From Poecilobothrus nobilitatus (Eukaryota > Arthropoda > Insecta > Diptera > Dolichopodidae): 64,000 bases of DNA. Positions within the stretch are counted from its first letter, which is position 1; the number at the start of each line of letters is the position of its first letter. Made by a program: the position numbers and the translations under genes. The stretch spans positions 86,896,670-86,960,669 of the forward strand of contig OX352773.1 in NCBI GenBank assembly GCA_947095535.1. The letters run 5' to 3'. This document shows, in pieces, positions 1-15,100 of this stretch. The notes beneath the pieces are model-generated. The model was not told where the DNA came from, made no database searches, and was given only the letters and a program-made list of their open reading frames with translations.

Positions 1-1985
1 TTTTGATCTTACAAAATTTAATGAAACCAACACAGTTGTAATAAAACTGTCAAATATTAAAAAAAAAAAAAAAGAACCCAATTAACTTTGAAAAATTTTT
101 TTGAAAAAATAAGAAAATTATGAAAATTACTAATTCGAAATTTAATATTATCCATAAATACTTAAATTTTGTAAAAGCACAAATGAAAATAATATTTATG
201 TATTTAAATTTAAAACTAAAAAATTGTTTTTTTTTTCAATATTTATTTATAAAATTCTAAAAATTTTAAATTTCTCATTTAAACATTTTTGTAAATAAGT
301 TTTCATTTAGAAAGAATGATCGAGATAGAGATAAAAAAAATTAAAAAGAAAATTTAATTATTTATTCAAATTAGCTATAGGTATAAGGTACCTATAAAAC
401 AATCGAAAAACGCCAATAACAATACAAGTTCAAGTGTCTTTTATTTTCCTTGGATTTGCTTAGGTTGTTGACGTGTTAAATGATAAAACAAAAGCTCATT
501 TTCCAAGTAAAATTAAATTTTCTTTTTTTTTTTTTTTAGTATTTCAATTAAAAAAAGAAACAAAAATACAAAAGAAGGTATGCAAGTATGTGCAAAATAA
601 AAAAAAAATTAAATTAAATTCAAAACAAAATAAAAAAAAAGCAACAATTCATTAGCTATCATAAGTAAATACAATTTTTAACATGTTTAAAATGGCAATA
701 AAAGAAAATTTTTCCAACTACTTATTGTTTTTTTTTTTTTTTTTGTTATAAAAAACAAAAAATCACAAATCTAAACAACTTATATTCACAATTCACTTTT
801 ATAACAACTAACTATTATTGACTACCTTTTAAATGTACAGTTGAAAGAAATTTAAGATTTATGAATGCAAAAAAATACATAAAAAGCATAAAATGAAAAC
901 AATAATGTTCGTTTTTATTGACATTTATGTAAATTTTTAAAAAACGTTGACAACTTTTGAGGTTTTTCAAAAAAAAAAAAAAAAAAGATACAAAAAAAAA
1001 CAATGCATAACGTTCTTTTTGTTTTCTTTATGATTTTCTTTTTATAAAGTCAGAATTATAATTGACATTGTAACTAAACGAAATCACAGTAACATTATTC
1101 AATATAGAGAACGGGGTCTACACGAATAACTGTTTAAATATTAATAAAATCCTGTATAATAGTACTAAACTAAATCTGCTAAAAACTTTTGCAATATTAT
1201 TATTTATTATCTTGGGAAAACAGTTTACTATTCTAGTATTTTATACGTTTAACATTAATTACATCCTAACTATTCTTTCAGTTATAATTATCGATACTTA
1301 TTCTGCATATCCAATAGATTATTTTTAATCAGGAAAAAATTTAAAACTTCTAAAGATTATAAGATTGTCATATTGATTATAATATCAATTTGTTTAATTA
1401 AAATATTAAATACATATTGAATGTCATCAACTGCCATTCAAATTAAAAAAAATTGTATAGATACATATTTATGTACAAAATATTAAAAATTTAATCCAAT
1501 TGTCGGTATGACTTTTTTTTTTTTTTGTATACCTACATACATACGTATATATATTTTTTGGTATTTATATCAGATTATCCAGATTTTGGTCAGACTTATG
1601 TGAATGTATGTCAATTCATTATCATTTATTATTAAACGTTCCGTTACACATCGTTTCTTTTTTAATTCTGTATTAAAAATAAAAAAAAATAAAAAATAAA
1701 AGAAAAGGAAAAATTTGACACCACATTATATTAAATAATATAGCGTCAGCAAAATAAATGTAAAGTGCAAAAAAAGAGGAATAAAATGTTAAACGAAACA
1801 ATAATTGCTGTTGCAACAGTAGCATGAATGAAATGAAATTGTAATTTAATAAAACAAAAAAAAAATAAAAATATTATGTATTCAACTGTTTGTTATTGTT
1901 GTTGTTTTACTTTGGTATCATAATTATACATAAAAAATCAAGAAATAAGGAAAAGAAAAAAAAAAAAACAATAACAATGACACAT

Positions 1986-2026
1986 AGAGGTGGTAGGTAG
2001 GTTGGGTTAAGGTAGGGTAAAGAAGA
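1986..2026 (+). other. G-rich island with closely spaced GG/GGG runs
   Basis: The plus strand carries several GG and GGG runs separated by one to six bases, which is rare in this roughly 80% AT background. Four GG runs fall within 13 bases, so a two-tier quadruplex is possible. No function is shown. Confidence 0.35.
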
Positions 2027-3606
2027 GTTACATTGCACTTGATTATTGTTTATGCCTAACAATGAAAATTTAATAAAAAAAAAAATAAAGTAGGTACACA
2101 AAGTTTTATTATTTGCTCATTTTATTTCAAAGTTTTCTTTGCCAGAAGGTGAAAATTTATGCTTTAAGAAGTTAGTAACCTTGAGTTTTTTAAATCCAGT
2201 TAAATGTTAATCATTATTTATGACAGTTGTATACTTTTCTTTTTGTTTGTATATATAGAATGTTAATGACACTTTGATTTTTAATACAAATATTTTTGAC
2301 TTTTGAGTTAAAAATAAATAAAAAAACAAAATGTTGTTGAACTTTAAAATGAATAAAGTATGTTCATTTTTAGAATATTATTTAAAGCTTAGAAAATTAC
2401 TTTCATTACTTATTAAGCTGTATTATATATTATAACAAGACCTAAATAAACAGGCCAAGAACTGAAAACACATGATTGTAGTTGTGAGAGAATTGCAATC
2501 GATTCTCAATTATAGGCGCTTATAGGTCTCGGTAATAGGCCATATAAGCGTGTACAAAATTTTAAAGTATGAAAGTAGTCTCGACGTATACTATTTAGAT
2601 ATTGAGGCAATTTGCTTTTATAATAAAAAATTTAAAGGAAGACAATTTTTTAAATGCATATTTATGACTGAAAACATTATACATATGGATGTATGTATTT
2701 TAAAATATTTTTCTGTAATGAATTATGTGAAAAAGATGCGACTTTAATTTTCTCTTTGAACCAAATTGAATAAAGTTAAATGGTTTTTGTGTTAGTTCAA
2801 GATTTTTAGTTGATCCCTTATTTTTTTAAATAAGACTACGTGTAAATTTGTTAAAAGCTGGCCCTCTAATTAAGCTTTCACTCTCTGCAGTTCATGGCTG
2901 GATATTTGATGTGAGTCTCGTATTATAATATGCATGTTAGGTATATTTTTAAAATGTATTAAAATTATTAATAGACTAATAATCAAATCTTTTTTTATAC
3001 ACACACACAAAGTATACTGTACTTTACTCGTTTTTCAAAATTCAAATTTTTGCATAGCTAAATTAACATAAATCAGAAAGTATTATAAACTACAAAATAG
3101 TAACGTATAATGCAAAAAGTAAATTTAACAATTTTTATGCAGCGCTATCTACATATATATATAGGTAATAATATTTTTTTTAATTTTCTGGATTCGTACA
3201 AATTATATAAAACCTACATATTTGCTTAAAAAACTATACAACCCACAATATGTATGTATAATATAAATATATATATTTAATAATTTTGTTTTTTATATAG
3301 GTATATAAGTACATAATTATGCTTAAACTGATAAATAAGTCTTTAAATGAATTACGAAATTAAATAAGAGCTAAGTAATAAAATAATTTAATGCTTACAA
3401 TGTATGTAACCAAAGAAAAAAAAATATACCTATTAGCTGTCAAATTCGATTATTAATAATTGTAGCAATTTTATTTATAAACATATGCATACATAGGTAC
3501 ATTATTATATTAATATCTTCTATCAAAACAAACTCCTGTTACATATGTATGTATATATAATTCCAGTTTAAATTACATTTTCATTTGATATGAAATTTAA
3601 ATTATG

Positions 3607-3632
3607 TATACATACATACATACATACATATA
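3607..3632. repeat. TACA tetranucleotide microsatellite
   Basis: Perfect to near-perfect CATA/TACA units run for about 26 bp. Similar TACA or TATG arrays occur at 4229-4258, 13378-13396, 14408-14432 and 15715-15735. Confidence 0.8.
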
Positions 3633-6600
3633 TAGAATATAGTATAGAATTTTATTTTTAGACACTTTATGTTTAATTTTATAGTAGACGTATCTTTATA
3701 TAATATCTAATATCGAAACTATAATTTAAGTTGTAATAATTTAATTTTTTTTTTTTTTTTGTTTTTATGTAAACTTTCACATTTTGATAAAATGAATACA
3801 TAAAAAATAGAAGTTGAAATTAATTTATTATCTTTGAATTCTATAATACCTGGTCTTTTGGTCTTCTTATTTAAAACTTTAATGATTTTTATGTCACTGT
3901 TTTCTTTTTTTTTTTTTTATTTCTTTTAAAATATTGTCAATGAAAAAAAAAAAAATATTAGTATATACATATATAGAAAACAACAGACAATATAAACTGT
4001 TAAGAAACGGTGCATCTCGTGTATAAAGAATAACATGAAAGACAATCTAATTGGAGCATTGACCTCATATATCAGACTTTAATAAGAAAAACAATAATAT
4101 AACAAGGGGGAAGAGACAAAATTATAAATATAACTTTATATAAAATTAAAAGAAAAAAAAACAGTTCTATAGTTCCTTCTTACACTTATCTCTAATACCA
4201 AAAGTAATATAATATATTAGATAGATTCGATTGTTGCATACATACATACACATATGTATCTATAGTAAAAAACAAAAAATTTCAATGTTTAAAAACAAAT
4301 TCTATTCACAAAATATAATATAGAGTATTCAAAATATTGTAAAATAGTAGATTACTTTTGATATTTTTCAAGAAAAAAAAAAAAAAAAAAACTAAAAAGT
4401 TTATATGATATGCGTACATACATATATGAATGGGATAAACTGAACTATACTCATATTAAATGATTTTCTTTGAAAATTCGATTCTCTTGTTAATTTTAAT
4501 AAATAGTCAAAAAAAAAAAAAAATAGAACTGTGAATTGTGATTAGTTCTGATCTGATCTGGAATATTTTTTTATGTATTTATTCATGGTTTAAAGAAATA
4601 ACAATTAAAGTTAAAGTATAAAGTTGTTAAAGATTGAAGATTGATACATAATAGAAATCAGTGAACAAATGAAATATGTATCATTTAGTATAATAATAAA
4701 TCTGAATATGAAAGAATTTCAATATGTTTCAAAAATGAAAAAAAAAAAAAAAAACTTTAAAATATTATTTAATTGGATACTTGATTAAAGATCCATTCAT
4801 CCTCTTGTCAATTACAGTATATTTTCATAAATTAAAGACTACTTTTTTTTTTTTGCTTATTAATTGACTTCACTTTAAAAAAAAATCGATTTTTTAAAAT
4901 GATTTAAAAAGTTTCATTTGTATACTTATATATTTAATCGTCAATTAAAAAAGTTAAAATATAAATTTTAATTCAAATTTTATACACGGAATATTATTGA
5001 ATAAAATTTTGTGTCCATTATAAATTATTGTGTTGAAAAATCACAAAAGCAATTTTATGATAAATTTTTGTTTTTTAAAGAATCGCGGATAAAAACTAAA
5101 GCTTATAAACGATTAAAAAAATAGAACAACGGTTTAAATTTTAAAATAGAAAACGTGATACTTATATATTGCACGATCTAATTTTAATTTTTTTTTATTT
5201 TTAAATTACAAAATTTTAAAACATTGAAACTAACCTCAATTTGATTAAATTCATAAAATTATAGTAACAATCTTTTAGTACAAATTCGAATTTTGAAAGC
5301 AAAAAAAAAAAAAAAATAAAGCAGCGAAAAGATTAAATTTCAAAAAGTCATACTGGTCTGGTCAGTGGTTCAGTCAATTATTGTCATTTTTTTTTTTTTT
5401 TTTTTTTCTAAAAATAGAGTTTTGTACAAAATGTTAATGTAATTTTTTAACTTCGAATTATTTCGAAAAATAAAAAATAAATGTTGAGATAATTTTTGTT
5501 TTTTTTATTTTTCTTTTTAAATAAAAAAAACAACAGAAGAAAATTAATAATTTCAGGGAAATTGAAAAAAAAAAAAACAAACTTTATAAAAAATTGTTTT
5601 TGTAACTTCCTTGTTTCTTATATTATCTTGTTGTAAGAAACACTTTAAAACAATAAAAGAATTAAAATATTTTCACATTATTTCCTTCTTCTATAGAATT
5701 TTCTTTTGAAAATTCAAAGTATCATTCAGAATATCGTGTTAGAAAGTAATTCAATATGTTTTATTTTACTTTTTTCCATGTTTAATTTTGAAAATGAAGT
5801 TGATATTAGTATTTTTTTCCGTTCTAAGATGAAGTCAGTCATATTTTTTTAGCTAAATAAATTTTTATTATTATGCCCTTAGTAAATTCTTTTTTTTAAA
5901 TCAATTTTAAGCTATGACTATCTGAAAATTTGTATGAATAATTCTAATATTTATTTTTCAACAGTTTTCTTATTGAATGTTTGTGTAATTTTTTTTATGT
6001 ATCGATCTCGAACTTTTGAATTATTGAGTTTTATTTAGTTCTCGATTATAAAAAGTACTATACCTTTAGACACATAAAAGTTACTGTAAAGCAAACTAAA
6101 ACTACTTAATAAAAAAATCTAAAACTAACAGACATATTGCTTAGTACAAGCATCAGTTAATTCATCATTTTGAGAATTATCATTAATTAAATTTGTCATC
6201 ATTTATTTCGGTTAGTTTGTTAATAAGTAAATAAATACTAAACTACTTAATTACTTTTAGGAAAGATAAATGATGTTTCAAACTAAAAATCTAATAGAGG
6301 AAAATCAATTCCTATTATTCCAAGTTTATAGGTAAAGCATTGCAAAGACATATGCAAATTAAACTAGAACATAGATTAATGATTCAGACTGCAGGTACAA
6401 ATCATGTTCGCTTAAAATTCGCTTTTAGTGTTAATTTGTTAACGGTGGTACCAAAGAGCTCAGTCTTTGAAATTTGTTGTAATCTGAGAAATTTTTAAAA
6501 CTTCACCGATTTAAAATTGTTTAGATTTTAGGTATACTTCGCGTATAAAAGAGAAAATAACACAACCACGTATAACTTGTTGAAAAAATATGATATCAGC

Positions 6601-6876
6601 CTCTAAACTGCGTCACTGAAGGTAATTTTCATATAAAACAAGATGAATTACAATTGTTTAAAAAGTAAAGACTATACATATTTATATTATTCTAATGAAC
6701 AACTGCATATTTTTCTTTTTAATTATTATTTATAAAGTTGTACTTGCAAAAAAATATTCCCATAAAATTATTACTTTAAGTCATCTCAAAACTATAAATT
6801 TATATACGTATTTTATTTAAAAGTTTAACTTAATATTCTATGATTATTGAGTTAATTGATGACTATAAACTCGTGT

Positions 6877-6911
6877 TCAAGGGAATTCAATTCATGAATT
6901 CCCTTTGAATT
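6877..6911. repeat. Inverted repeat forming a 14-bp hairpin
   Basis: TTCAAGGGAATTCA is followed within a few bases by its reverse complement with one extra base. The stem would be about 14 bp with a minimal loop. It lies in the presumed first intron of Actn. Confidence 0.6.
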
Positions 6912-8190
6912 TAATTAACTATTCTTTTGTCTTCTTAATTCATTTTCTTAGACATTTATTAATGCATTTTCTTTTTTCATTTTTCTTTTTATGAGGGAAA
7001 TAAATTTTGGAAAAAAAAAAAAAAAAAATACTTATATAGTAAATAAATGATAAGAGATTTCATTCACTAATGAATAAATAGTGAAAAAAAAAACAAAAAT
7101 TATGAGTGAATAAAAGAAAACTTAAACATGAAAATACCAAATAAAGAAAAAATATATTTCCCATGGCCTTGAGATTTTTTAAAATTGACTTCGTGAAATT
7201 GATTTGTAAAATTTTTTTTTTTTTCATAGTTACCTACCATTTTTATTTTTGTATATTTAAGCCCTAGACCGTGAAGTCTTTTACCCATATTATTTTTTTT
7301 TTCTTTCTTTTATTTGAATTGTTGTTAGAATTTAAATTCACCTGAATTAGGTCAGAGATTTGTTTTTCTTTTTTTTTTTTTGCAGTTTTTATTTTTTTTT
7401 TTACCTCCATTCTTTTGGAAATGATGAAATTTCAACAAAATTTTATTTAGAATTTTATTTTTGTTTTCTTAAAAGAAAGAAAAAAATTTATTAATTAACT
7501 TTATAAATATAACTCAAGGTCATTAAAGGGTTAAATCATAGTTTATATGTTTTTTTTTTTTTTTTTTTTAAATCAAAGAGACATTTCGAACTTTAATTTT
7601 TTGATCGACATAATAGAATCGATCAAGTATAACATATAATATTGTAAATTTTTTTTTTATTTAATCAAATGAAATAAAATTTATAAATGGGAATCGATAA
7701 TTTTGAAAATAAACCCAGATTTGGTTCAATTTACAAAAACAAAATTAATCGATTTGTTATATTTGTTTTTTTTTTGTTTTGATTTTTATTGTATCTAAAA
7801 CTGTCGAAAAATTTTCCATTAAGTTAATGGAGCGTTAAAATTATGCAAATATTTGAATTTAATTTTACTCATTGTATTTATTGTAAAATACCCAAAAGTT
7901 CTTGATTATTATAGTTATGGTGTTGTTACACTCCTCAAAACTATATAAAAAAATGTATTTAAATTGACCCTGCACCAAATGTTTTTTATAGATTGAAACA
8001 AGACCACGGACAATATTTAAAAAAAATTTTTTGAATATTATTGTAGATAATGGTGTTACCTAAAAATTTCAAAATTTTGATTTAATAAATTTAAAAACTT
8101 TAAAGTAGCATAAAATCTAGAACTGAAATTTAAATTTAAATCAAGATTTCAAGTTGGAAGAAAGAAGTAAATCTGATAATGTGCTTAGTA

Positions 8191-8466
8191 TACAGGGTGT
8201 TTCCAATTCGATGGTCTTTCTTGATATGGGTGATCGGGCATTTTGAGACGAACAAAAAATCTTTGTGTACTAATGATTCCCATATCATAACAGTTACAAA
8301 GTTATGAAAGTTCAAAGTGATTTAAAATGAAAAATCACTTAACCCCTCATATCTCGAGAAGGATCTCGAATAGTTCTCCCCCCCCTCTCCAATACGATTT
8401 TTTGTTCGTCTCAAAATGCCCGATCACCCATATCAAAGAAGACCGTTGAGCCGGCAACACCCTGTA
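8191..8466. mobile_element. MITE with ~71-bp terminal inverted repeats and TA flanks
   Basis: The left arm (8191-8261) and right arm (8396-8466) are near-perfect reverse complements, both ending in TACAGGGTGTT. TA dinucleotides flank the element on both sides, as expected for Tc1/mariner-type insertion. The element is 276 bp with no coding capacity. The core holds a C-run and a palindromic tctcgaga-like patch. Family knowledge: short non-autonomous elements with these properties are MITEs mobilised by a transposase supplied in trans. No matching autonomous copy was recognised here. Confidence 0.85.
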
Positions 8467-11400
8467 TATTATTATTTTTTGTATAATATCTATCCATCTA
8501 ATAATATTAGAAAATTAATCTATACAGTTCTACTTGTTCAACTATTCAATTGTATATTGTAATTTTATTCACCAAATCAAAGTGAATTGCTTTGAATTTA
8601 TTTATTTAAGTGTGTTGATTTAAAAAAAAAAACTGCCTCCTATCAAATATTTAAAAAAATACAACATTTTTCATGTCATATTTAAATATATTTTACTCTT
8701 CTTCCTTATAAATTAATTGAAATAATTTTAAAACTTCCCGAAAAAAAAACATATTAAATAAAAATTGGAAGAAATTAAACCAGTTTACATTTCCAAATCG
8801 AAAATTATCACTTCAGTTATATTGCATACCTGTACAAGAAATGATTAAAAAATGAAAAAATTTGAAAGAATTTTTTAATCATCTTAAAATAGCAGTGAAA
8901 ACTGTTGCCTAACAACTTATTTCTCCATTTCTAAAAGTAATTATGTTTTAAATTCTTGAATTAAATTAAATAAATAAATTAAATAAATACAAAAACCTGA
9001 AAATTAAATTAACATGTCTTAATTAAAACTACATATTTTAATTGATTAAAATATAATGTAGTTATATGTACATACAACTACATAATATATGCATTTTTGA
9101 ACATAAAATAACAAAAATATTATTTTCTCGGAATAATCTTTTTAACATTATATTTTCTTAAGTATTTTGATAATTTCTTAGTATTTTTTGTTTAAAATAA
9201 AAATCTTGAAAATTTTAGGGCTACATAAATAATCATTTTCTAATCAATAAGTATAATAAAAATTTCACATAGGTACCCAATAAATTAAAAACTTCCGTAT
9301 ATCTATGAAAAAAGAAGTTGTTTATAAAAATATAGAAAATTAATTTTTATCTAAATACATTGTATAATTATATTTTTAAAACAAAAAATATTTTAAATAT
9401 CAACTCTTCTCTAATCGTGTTAAAACAAATTGTTAAAGAAAAGAAAAAGATTTGATTCAAAATCAAAAGTAAACGTTACAAAACTATAAAATAATAAGTA
9501 TAAAGTGAAAAAATTAAAATCCTATAAACCCTATTAAAATAAAAAATATCTATAAGTTCTCTAAAACAAGTTTCTTTGTTTTGTCTCTGTTTCTTCTCCC
9601 AGTTTAAATTCTTTTTTTATTTTGTTTTTTTTTTTTTTTTCATACTTATAAAAATCTAATTTTTCCTGTTTTATTTTATTTTCTACCAATAGCCATTTAT
9701 TACTTTTCATTTTTCTTTGTTTCAAAATCAATCTAAATTCCCTTTTTTATATGGTTCTATTATCTTAAGTAAACTATACATACTTATATACGTTATACAG
9801 TTATGATCAACTAATTAAAGGCGCAGGAAAAATGCAAAATTAAATGAAATTGAATCCCTTTTGGATCTTAAAAATTGCCGACAAACAGATCATTTAAATG
9901 ATAGATACAGTCAAAGGAACTGAATTTTCTTAAAATTTACATTTAATTTTTGAATTATAATCAAAATACATTTTGAGATTAAAGATAAAAAAAAGGCTTT
10001 TCAACATAACTTAAAAAGAGAAATTTTTCGTTAAAAAAGATTCATTTTTATTTGGAAATTTAGGTAAAATTTGTATGAATATAACGGTAAAAAGTATTTA
10101 TTTTTTAAAATTCTGATATTAAATTTTTGGTTTTTTACGTAAAATTTTTAAAATTTGCTAGCAATGAATATTCTTTTGAAACTTAAAATTATACTATATG
10201 TAACTTATAATAATGTTTTTAAAAAGTTGACCATAACTGTATAAAAAAAAAAACAAAAAAGTTCAATAAAATTTTTAAGTTGTGAAAAACAACGAAATCT
10301 ACTAGTTACTACCTTTAATATTAAACAATATGGTACCTACTATTTATTTAGTTAAAAAAAATGTTATATAAAGTATTTTTGGTTAGTATTCGAGCACGTG
10401 ACATTTTTAAAACAAAAAAAAAAACTGAAAAATAAGAACTAAATTTGTAGGTGCCTTTGTTTTTATAAATTGCGCTGCACTAAAATTGTGTAAGTAATTC
10501 AATCACAATACAAAGTACAATTTATATATTTTTCGTTATTTTTTTTTTTTTTTTTATTTTTGTTTTGTTGCACACTACATTAATGAAGCGTTTCATATCG
10601 TGACTTTACCTTAAGGTAAATTATTATACAATAGAAAGAAAAAAGCTTAACAACTAAATAGTTAAATATTGATAAGATAATAGAAAATGTGTTGGAAAAA
10701 AAATTCTGGTATATATTTTCTTTTGGTTTTTTTTTTTAATTTATTTTGTTTAATTGATCAATTTTCTTATTTTTCACTAGCTTTATAACCTTAAAAGCGT
10801 ATTAGCTCTCATAGTACCAATATTAGCCGTCTAGTTATTTTTGCTTTGGTTGCCAATTAATAGTTAAAGTTTCTTTTGTTAGACTTTACAATTTTTGAAC
10901 TTGGATAAAGTCATAATTATTAATTTCTCCTTTCGCGTCTTTTAGTTCGTTGTAGGCACTAAACATGAGTGTCACAGTTTTTAATAATATACATATATAT
11001 TTATGTACATATGTATGTAGGTGTATGCATAAATAATATAATATAGTTATATATAATAATAAAATATTGAATTTATAACTACTAAGATACTTTCTAATTC
11101 TATATTACAAATATATCAATTCAACACCTTATATTTACATATGTACATATTGTTGTGTATGTATGTTGTGTATATATTAATAGTGTACCATTGTTTTAAC
11201 AACTTAACCCTATTTTATTTTCATTAATTAATATCAAATGAATTTCTCTTTAACTAAGGTTCTAATTAGATAGTTAGGTACTAATTATTATTATTGTTTT
11301 ATTTATATGGAGAGTATAAATCTATTTTTTGGACAAATAAACTTAAAAAAAGATTGTAGGTGGAAAATAATAAAAGTAAGTAAGTACACCAAATTACGAA

Positions 11401-12060
11401 TAACTTAATAGAAATAATAAAAATAATGGTAAACATGATCTAGAACAACATGACCAATACAAACCATATAAAAATTTTACCAAATCAAGTTTTAAATTTA
11501 ACAAAAACAAAAAAATAATAATAATTCTAATTTATTCCGGTTGTTTTCTATTTTGTTCTATACGACATCATTATCATCATCATCGTCATTATTCAACCAA
11601 AAACAACAACAAACAAAACAAATCTTAAAAGAAACTTGGAGAGTGTTTTTTTTATGCTTAAAACATTAGACATTAAAAATATAACTGAAAATTTTTTTTT
11701 TTTTTTTGTAAATTGATATTTTGATTTATTGAGCGACGTGTAAAATTATAGTGCTGAAGCTGGAAATATTCAATTTGTTCCTTTTGATGAATCTAAACAA
11801 AATGAATACCTACATATAACAAAACGTAATAAAAATGAATATGTAAAATTATATCTTATTTTTGACATTATTGTTGATAATTTTCAATCTAGTTTTGATT
11901 ATTGTGAATTAGTTTTTAACAAACGGTAAAATTTTATGGGTCATTAATCAACTCTGTATAAATTTGAATATCAATAAATAAAAAAAGGATTGATATGGAA
12001 TGTTTGGATTATTTAATTTTCATTGTCTTCGTTTTTTAAAATATCTTTTTTTTTTTTTAA

Positions 12061-12117
12061 TTGTGGAAAATAACCACTGTGGAAAATATCTTTTAATCAC
12101 TGTGGAAAATATCTGAA
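12061..12117 (+). repeat. Short tandem duplication of a ~26-bp unit
   Basis: The phrase CACTGTGGAAAATATCT occurs twice, with a third degenerate copy just before. It is a local tandem repeat with no gene context. Confidence 0.6.
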
Positions 12118-15100
12118 AAAAAGAGATACCTTCATTTTCCTTTTTAAAATAACAAGATGTAGGAAGATTTTTTTTAGGAAAAGCAAGATTTTGAATACCG
12201 ATATTCTAAAAAAATGATTTTGAAAAACCGAGATTAAAAAATAGAAGCATTCGTCAGGATTCTTAAAAAACATTTTACTTAATTCATTTTCCACCTACTG
12301 ATCCTTTCCACAGACAGAAACTTAAAGGCATATTTTTCAAAAAAGTTTTGAAAATGTGCTAATAAAATGATCTGGGATTATTTGTATTTAGGAATTTTCG
12401 AAAAGTGTCTTATTAAGCGTGAACATTAAGAATTTAACTGTCTTTAATATTGAAAACAGTTATATTGTAATAAAAATTTTCACACATTAAGGTAGAAATT
12501 TTGCTTACACAATAAATTAGAAAATTATTTTTATAAAAATAATTTTCTTTTTATTAATCAACTAACAAATAAACAGAATTCATTTTGAATCCTTTATTTT
12601 CCTTTAAAGTATTTGAAAATCTAAGTGATTAATTAAACATTCTTACAGAAATTTAATCCAACCAATTTAGGTTTTTTTTTTTATATTTATGTAACTTAAG
12701 TTTCGCACAAATCTTTTGCGCAAATCTTACTATATGATCATGTTTATATGTACTTAATGCTTAGTTGTAAACTACAGCGTTTTTCAAAAAACTGGAAGTT
12801 AATTTATTGAATTTACAGTTTACCCAAATTTTATGAATATACCTTGAATTTCAATTTCTCTAATTTGCTGTCATATCAAATTAAAAAAAAAAAGAAGATT
12901 TTCGATAGTTGTAATTTTGCAACAAAAAAAAAATCTACCTGAATGCAACAATATCTAACTAGTTTTTCACTCATCTTTATTTAAAGACTTTTCCTTTTAC
13001 ATATTTTTTTTGTGAAATTTAAAATAAAAACTTGAATTTTCCAAAGAATCCAAATTTAAAAGTTAAAGATGTCAAAAAATGTGTTTAGTGAAAGTCGTTA
13101 AAATAAATTTTACATAAACCTGTCTGTACTTTACATTTACCTTATAATATAAATGATCATTTAAAACAGAATTAAATGAATCCTAGAAAAGGAAAAACAA
13201 GTCAATATATTATATTAATATTTATATACAATATTATTTAATAAATAAATAATTATTAATTAGTGAAAATTATTTTTTAATTATCTAAGGATAGGTTAAA
13301 TTATAAAAAAGTTAAATTTCAATATTTATTTTAAACTGAAAGAACATATTAGATTAGATAGTTATAATGCAAATAAGTGTATGTATGTATGTATGTTCAA
13401 ATATTGAGTTAAATTTAATCTGCATCGGTAATTAGGCTCATTCCTTGTTTATTTGTTTTTATTTTAGAGTTAGTAGTAGTACAATAGTATTATAGGTAAT
13501 AGTAGTAGCAATACAATGTTTTCAAGTAATTCGAATTATAGACGTGGTTACTTAGAATATCAAAAACCAGACAAAAGCGAAATACTGGACAAATTGACAC
13601 CTCTCTGAAATGCTAAAAATTATCGTTCCTTAAATCTAATTTGAAAAATGGGTGTGAATAAAAATAAAAAAAAAAATTACCGTTTAAAAATAACATGATA
13701 ACCAATTATAAATTAACAACATTAAAAAAAGCATTTGGTTACCAAAACGATAATTTTTTTTATTTTACCGTGATTTCTTTCCATATTTATTTTTATTTTT
13801 CTGTTATTTTTACCAGCTTGCGTAAGTGTGTTTTTTTTTTTATATTATAAAGGTCGTTTTACCGGCTGATCGAACAAATTCTTAATTTCTTTTTGTTTTT
13901 TATTTTTTTCTATTCTTTTTTTGTTTTTAAAATTAATTTAAATAAATTTCTTTTATTGAAAATTCAATAAAAAAAATACATCTAGCCATCTAGCGGTTGA
14001 CAGTTTCTCCTCTACTTTCCTCCTATAAAAAAAAAAATTCATTAACAAAGCAAAACAAAAAAAATATTTTGAATCGTGCATCAACCTTTTTATAATAATA
14101 AATATAAAACCATCAGAATCACTAACGCTATAGTCATCGTCATCATCATCATTATCATTAATCGCAATTTACCATTTACCAATACAATGTTATGGTTTTA
14201 ATAAGAGAAGAAGAGAAGATGTCAGTTTAGTTCTAAAACTGTTTATTTTTTTTTTTATCATCATATGCTGGTTTTACTGATACTTGTTTTTTATTGATAC
14301 AATGATGATAATAATAAAATAATGATCAAATTTTTTTTAAGTTGTGTAGGTATTCCGTTTCTTTAAATTTAAGATTCCGTTGTTGAATCATGAATTTTGT
14401 ACCGTACAGACCGTATACATATGTATGTATGTACTATATAGGCAGGCACTCATAGGCAGGCTGTTGACTGTTAATTTCTGTTTTTGATATTTTAATCCGG
14501 TTTCTTTATTTTTTATTTTTGTGTTGTTTTTTCTTGTAAGTTTTTACCGTTGTAAATCAAGAAAAATATCCAAACATAATAATATTATGTATGTAGGTAT
14601 GTTATTATATATGTACATATACATATGTACATACAAATGTAAGAATTTCCATATGTGCCTATATCATCATGTACCAATTAATCTAGATTCAGAGATGAGA
14701 GAGATATGTACATACGTACTATAAATATACATATCTACATATGCATGTAGATACTTATGTATATAATACCTATGCATACATGGATGTACTTAAGTATGAA
14801 ATATGTAGCGTAGAAGTTAGTAGTATTATAGTAACCAAAAATATAGTATAGTATTATAGTATACCCATGTAAACATAAATTATTATATTAATATATATGT
14901 ATATTTATACAGTTGTGCTCAAAAAAATGATAGTGTTATTTTACATTTCCTTTTTTTAGTTATTATTTATATCTATGTAGGTACATATTTTTTTTAAGAA
15001 ACAGGAATTCAATTAATTTTAAGTATGTAGTTACCTACCTATATATTTTTTAATCGGTTTCTAATTTAACTGTTTTATTTAATTAATATTTCATTCAAGA

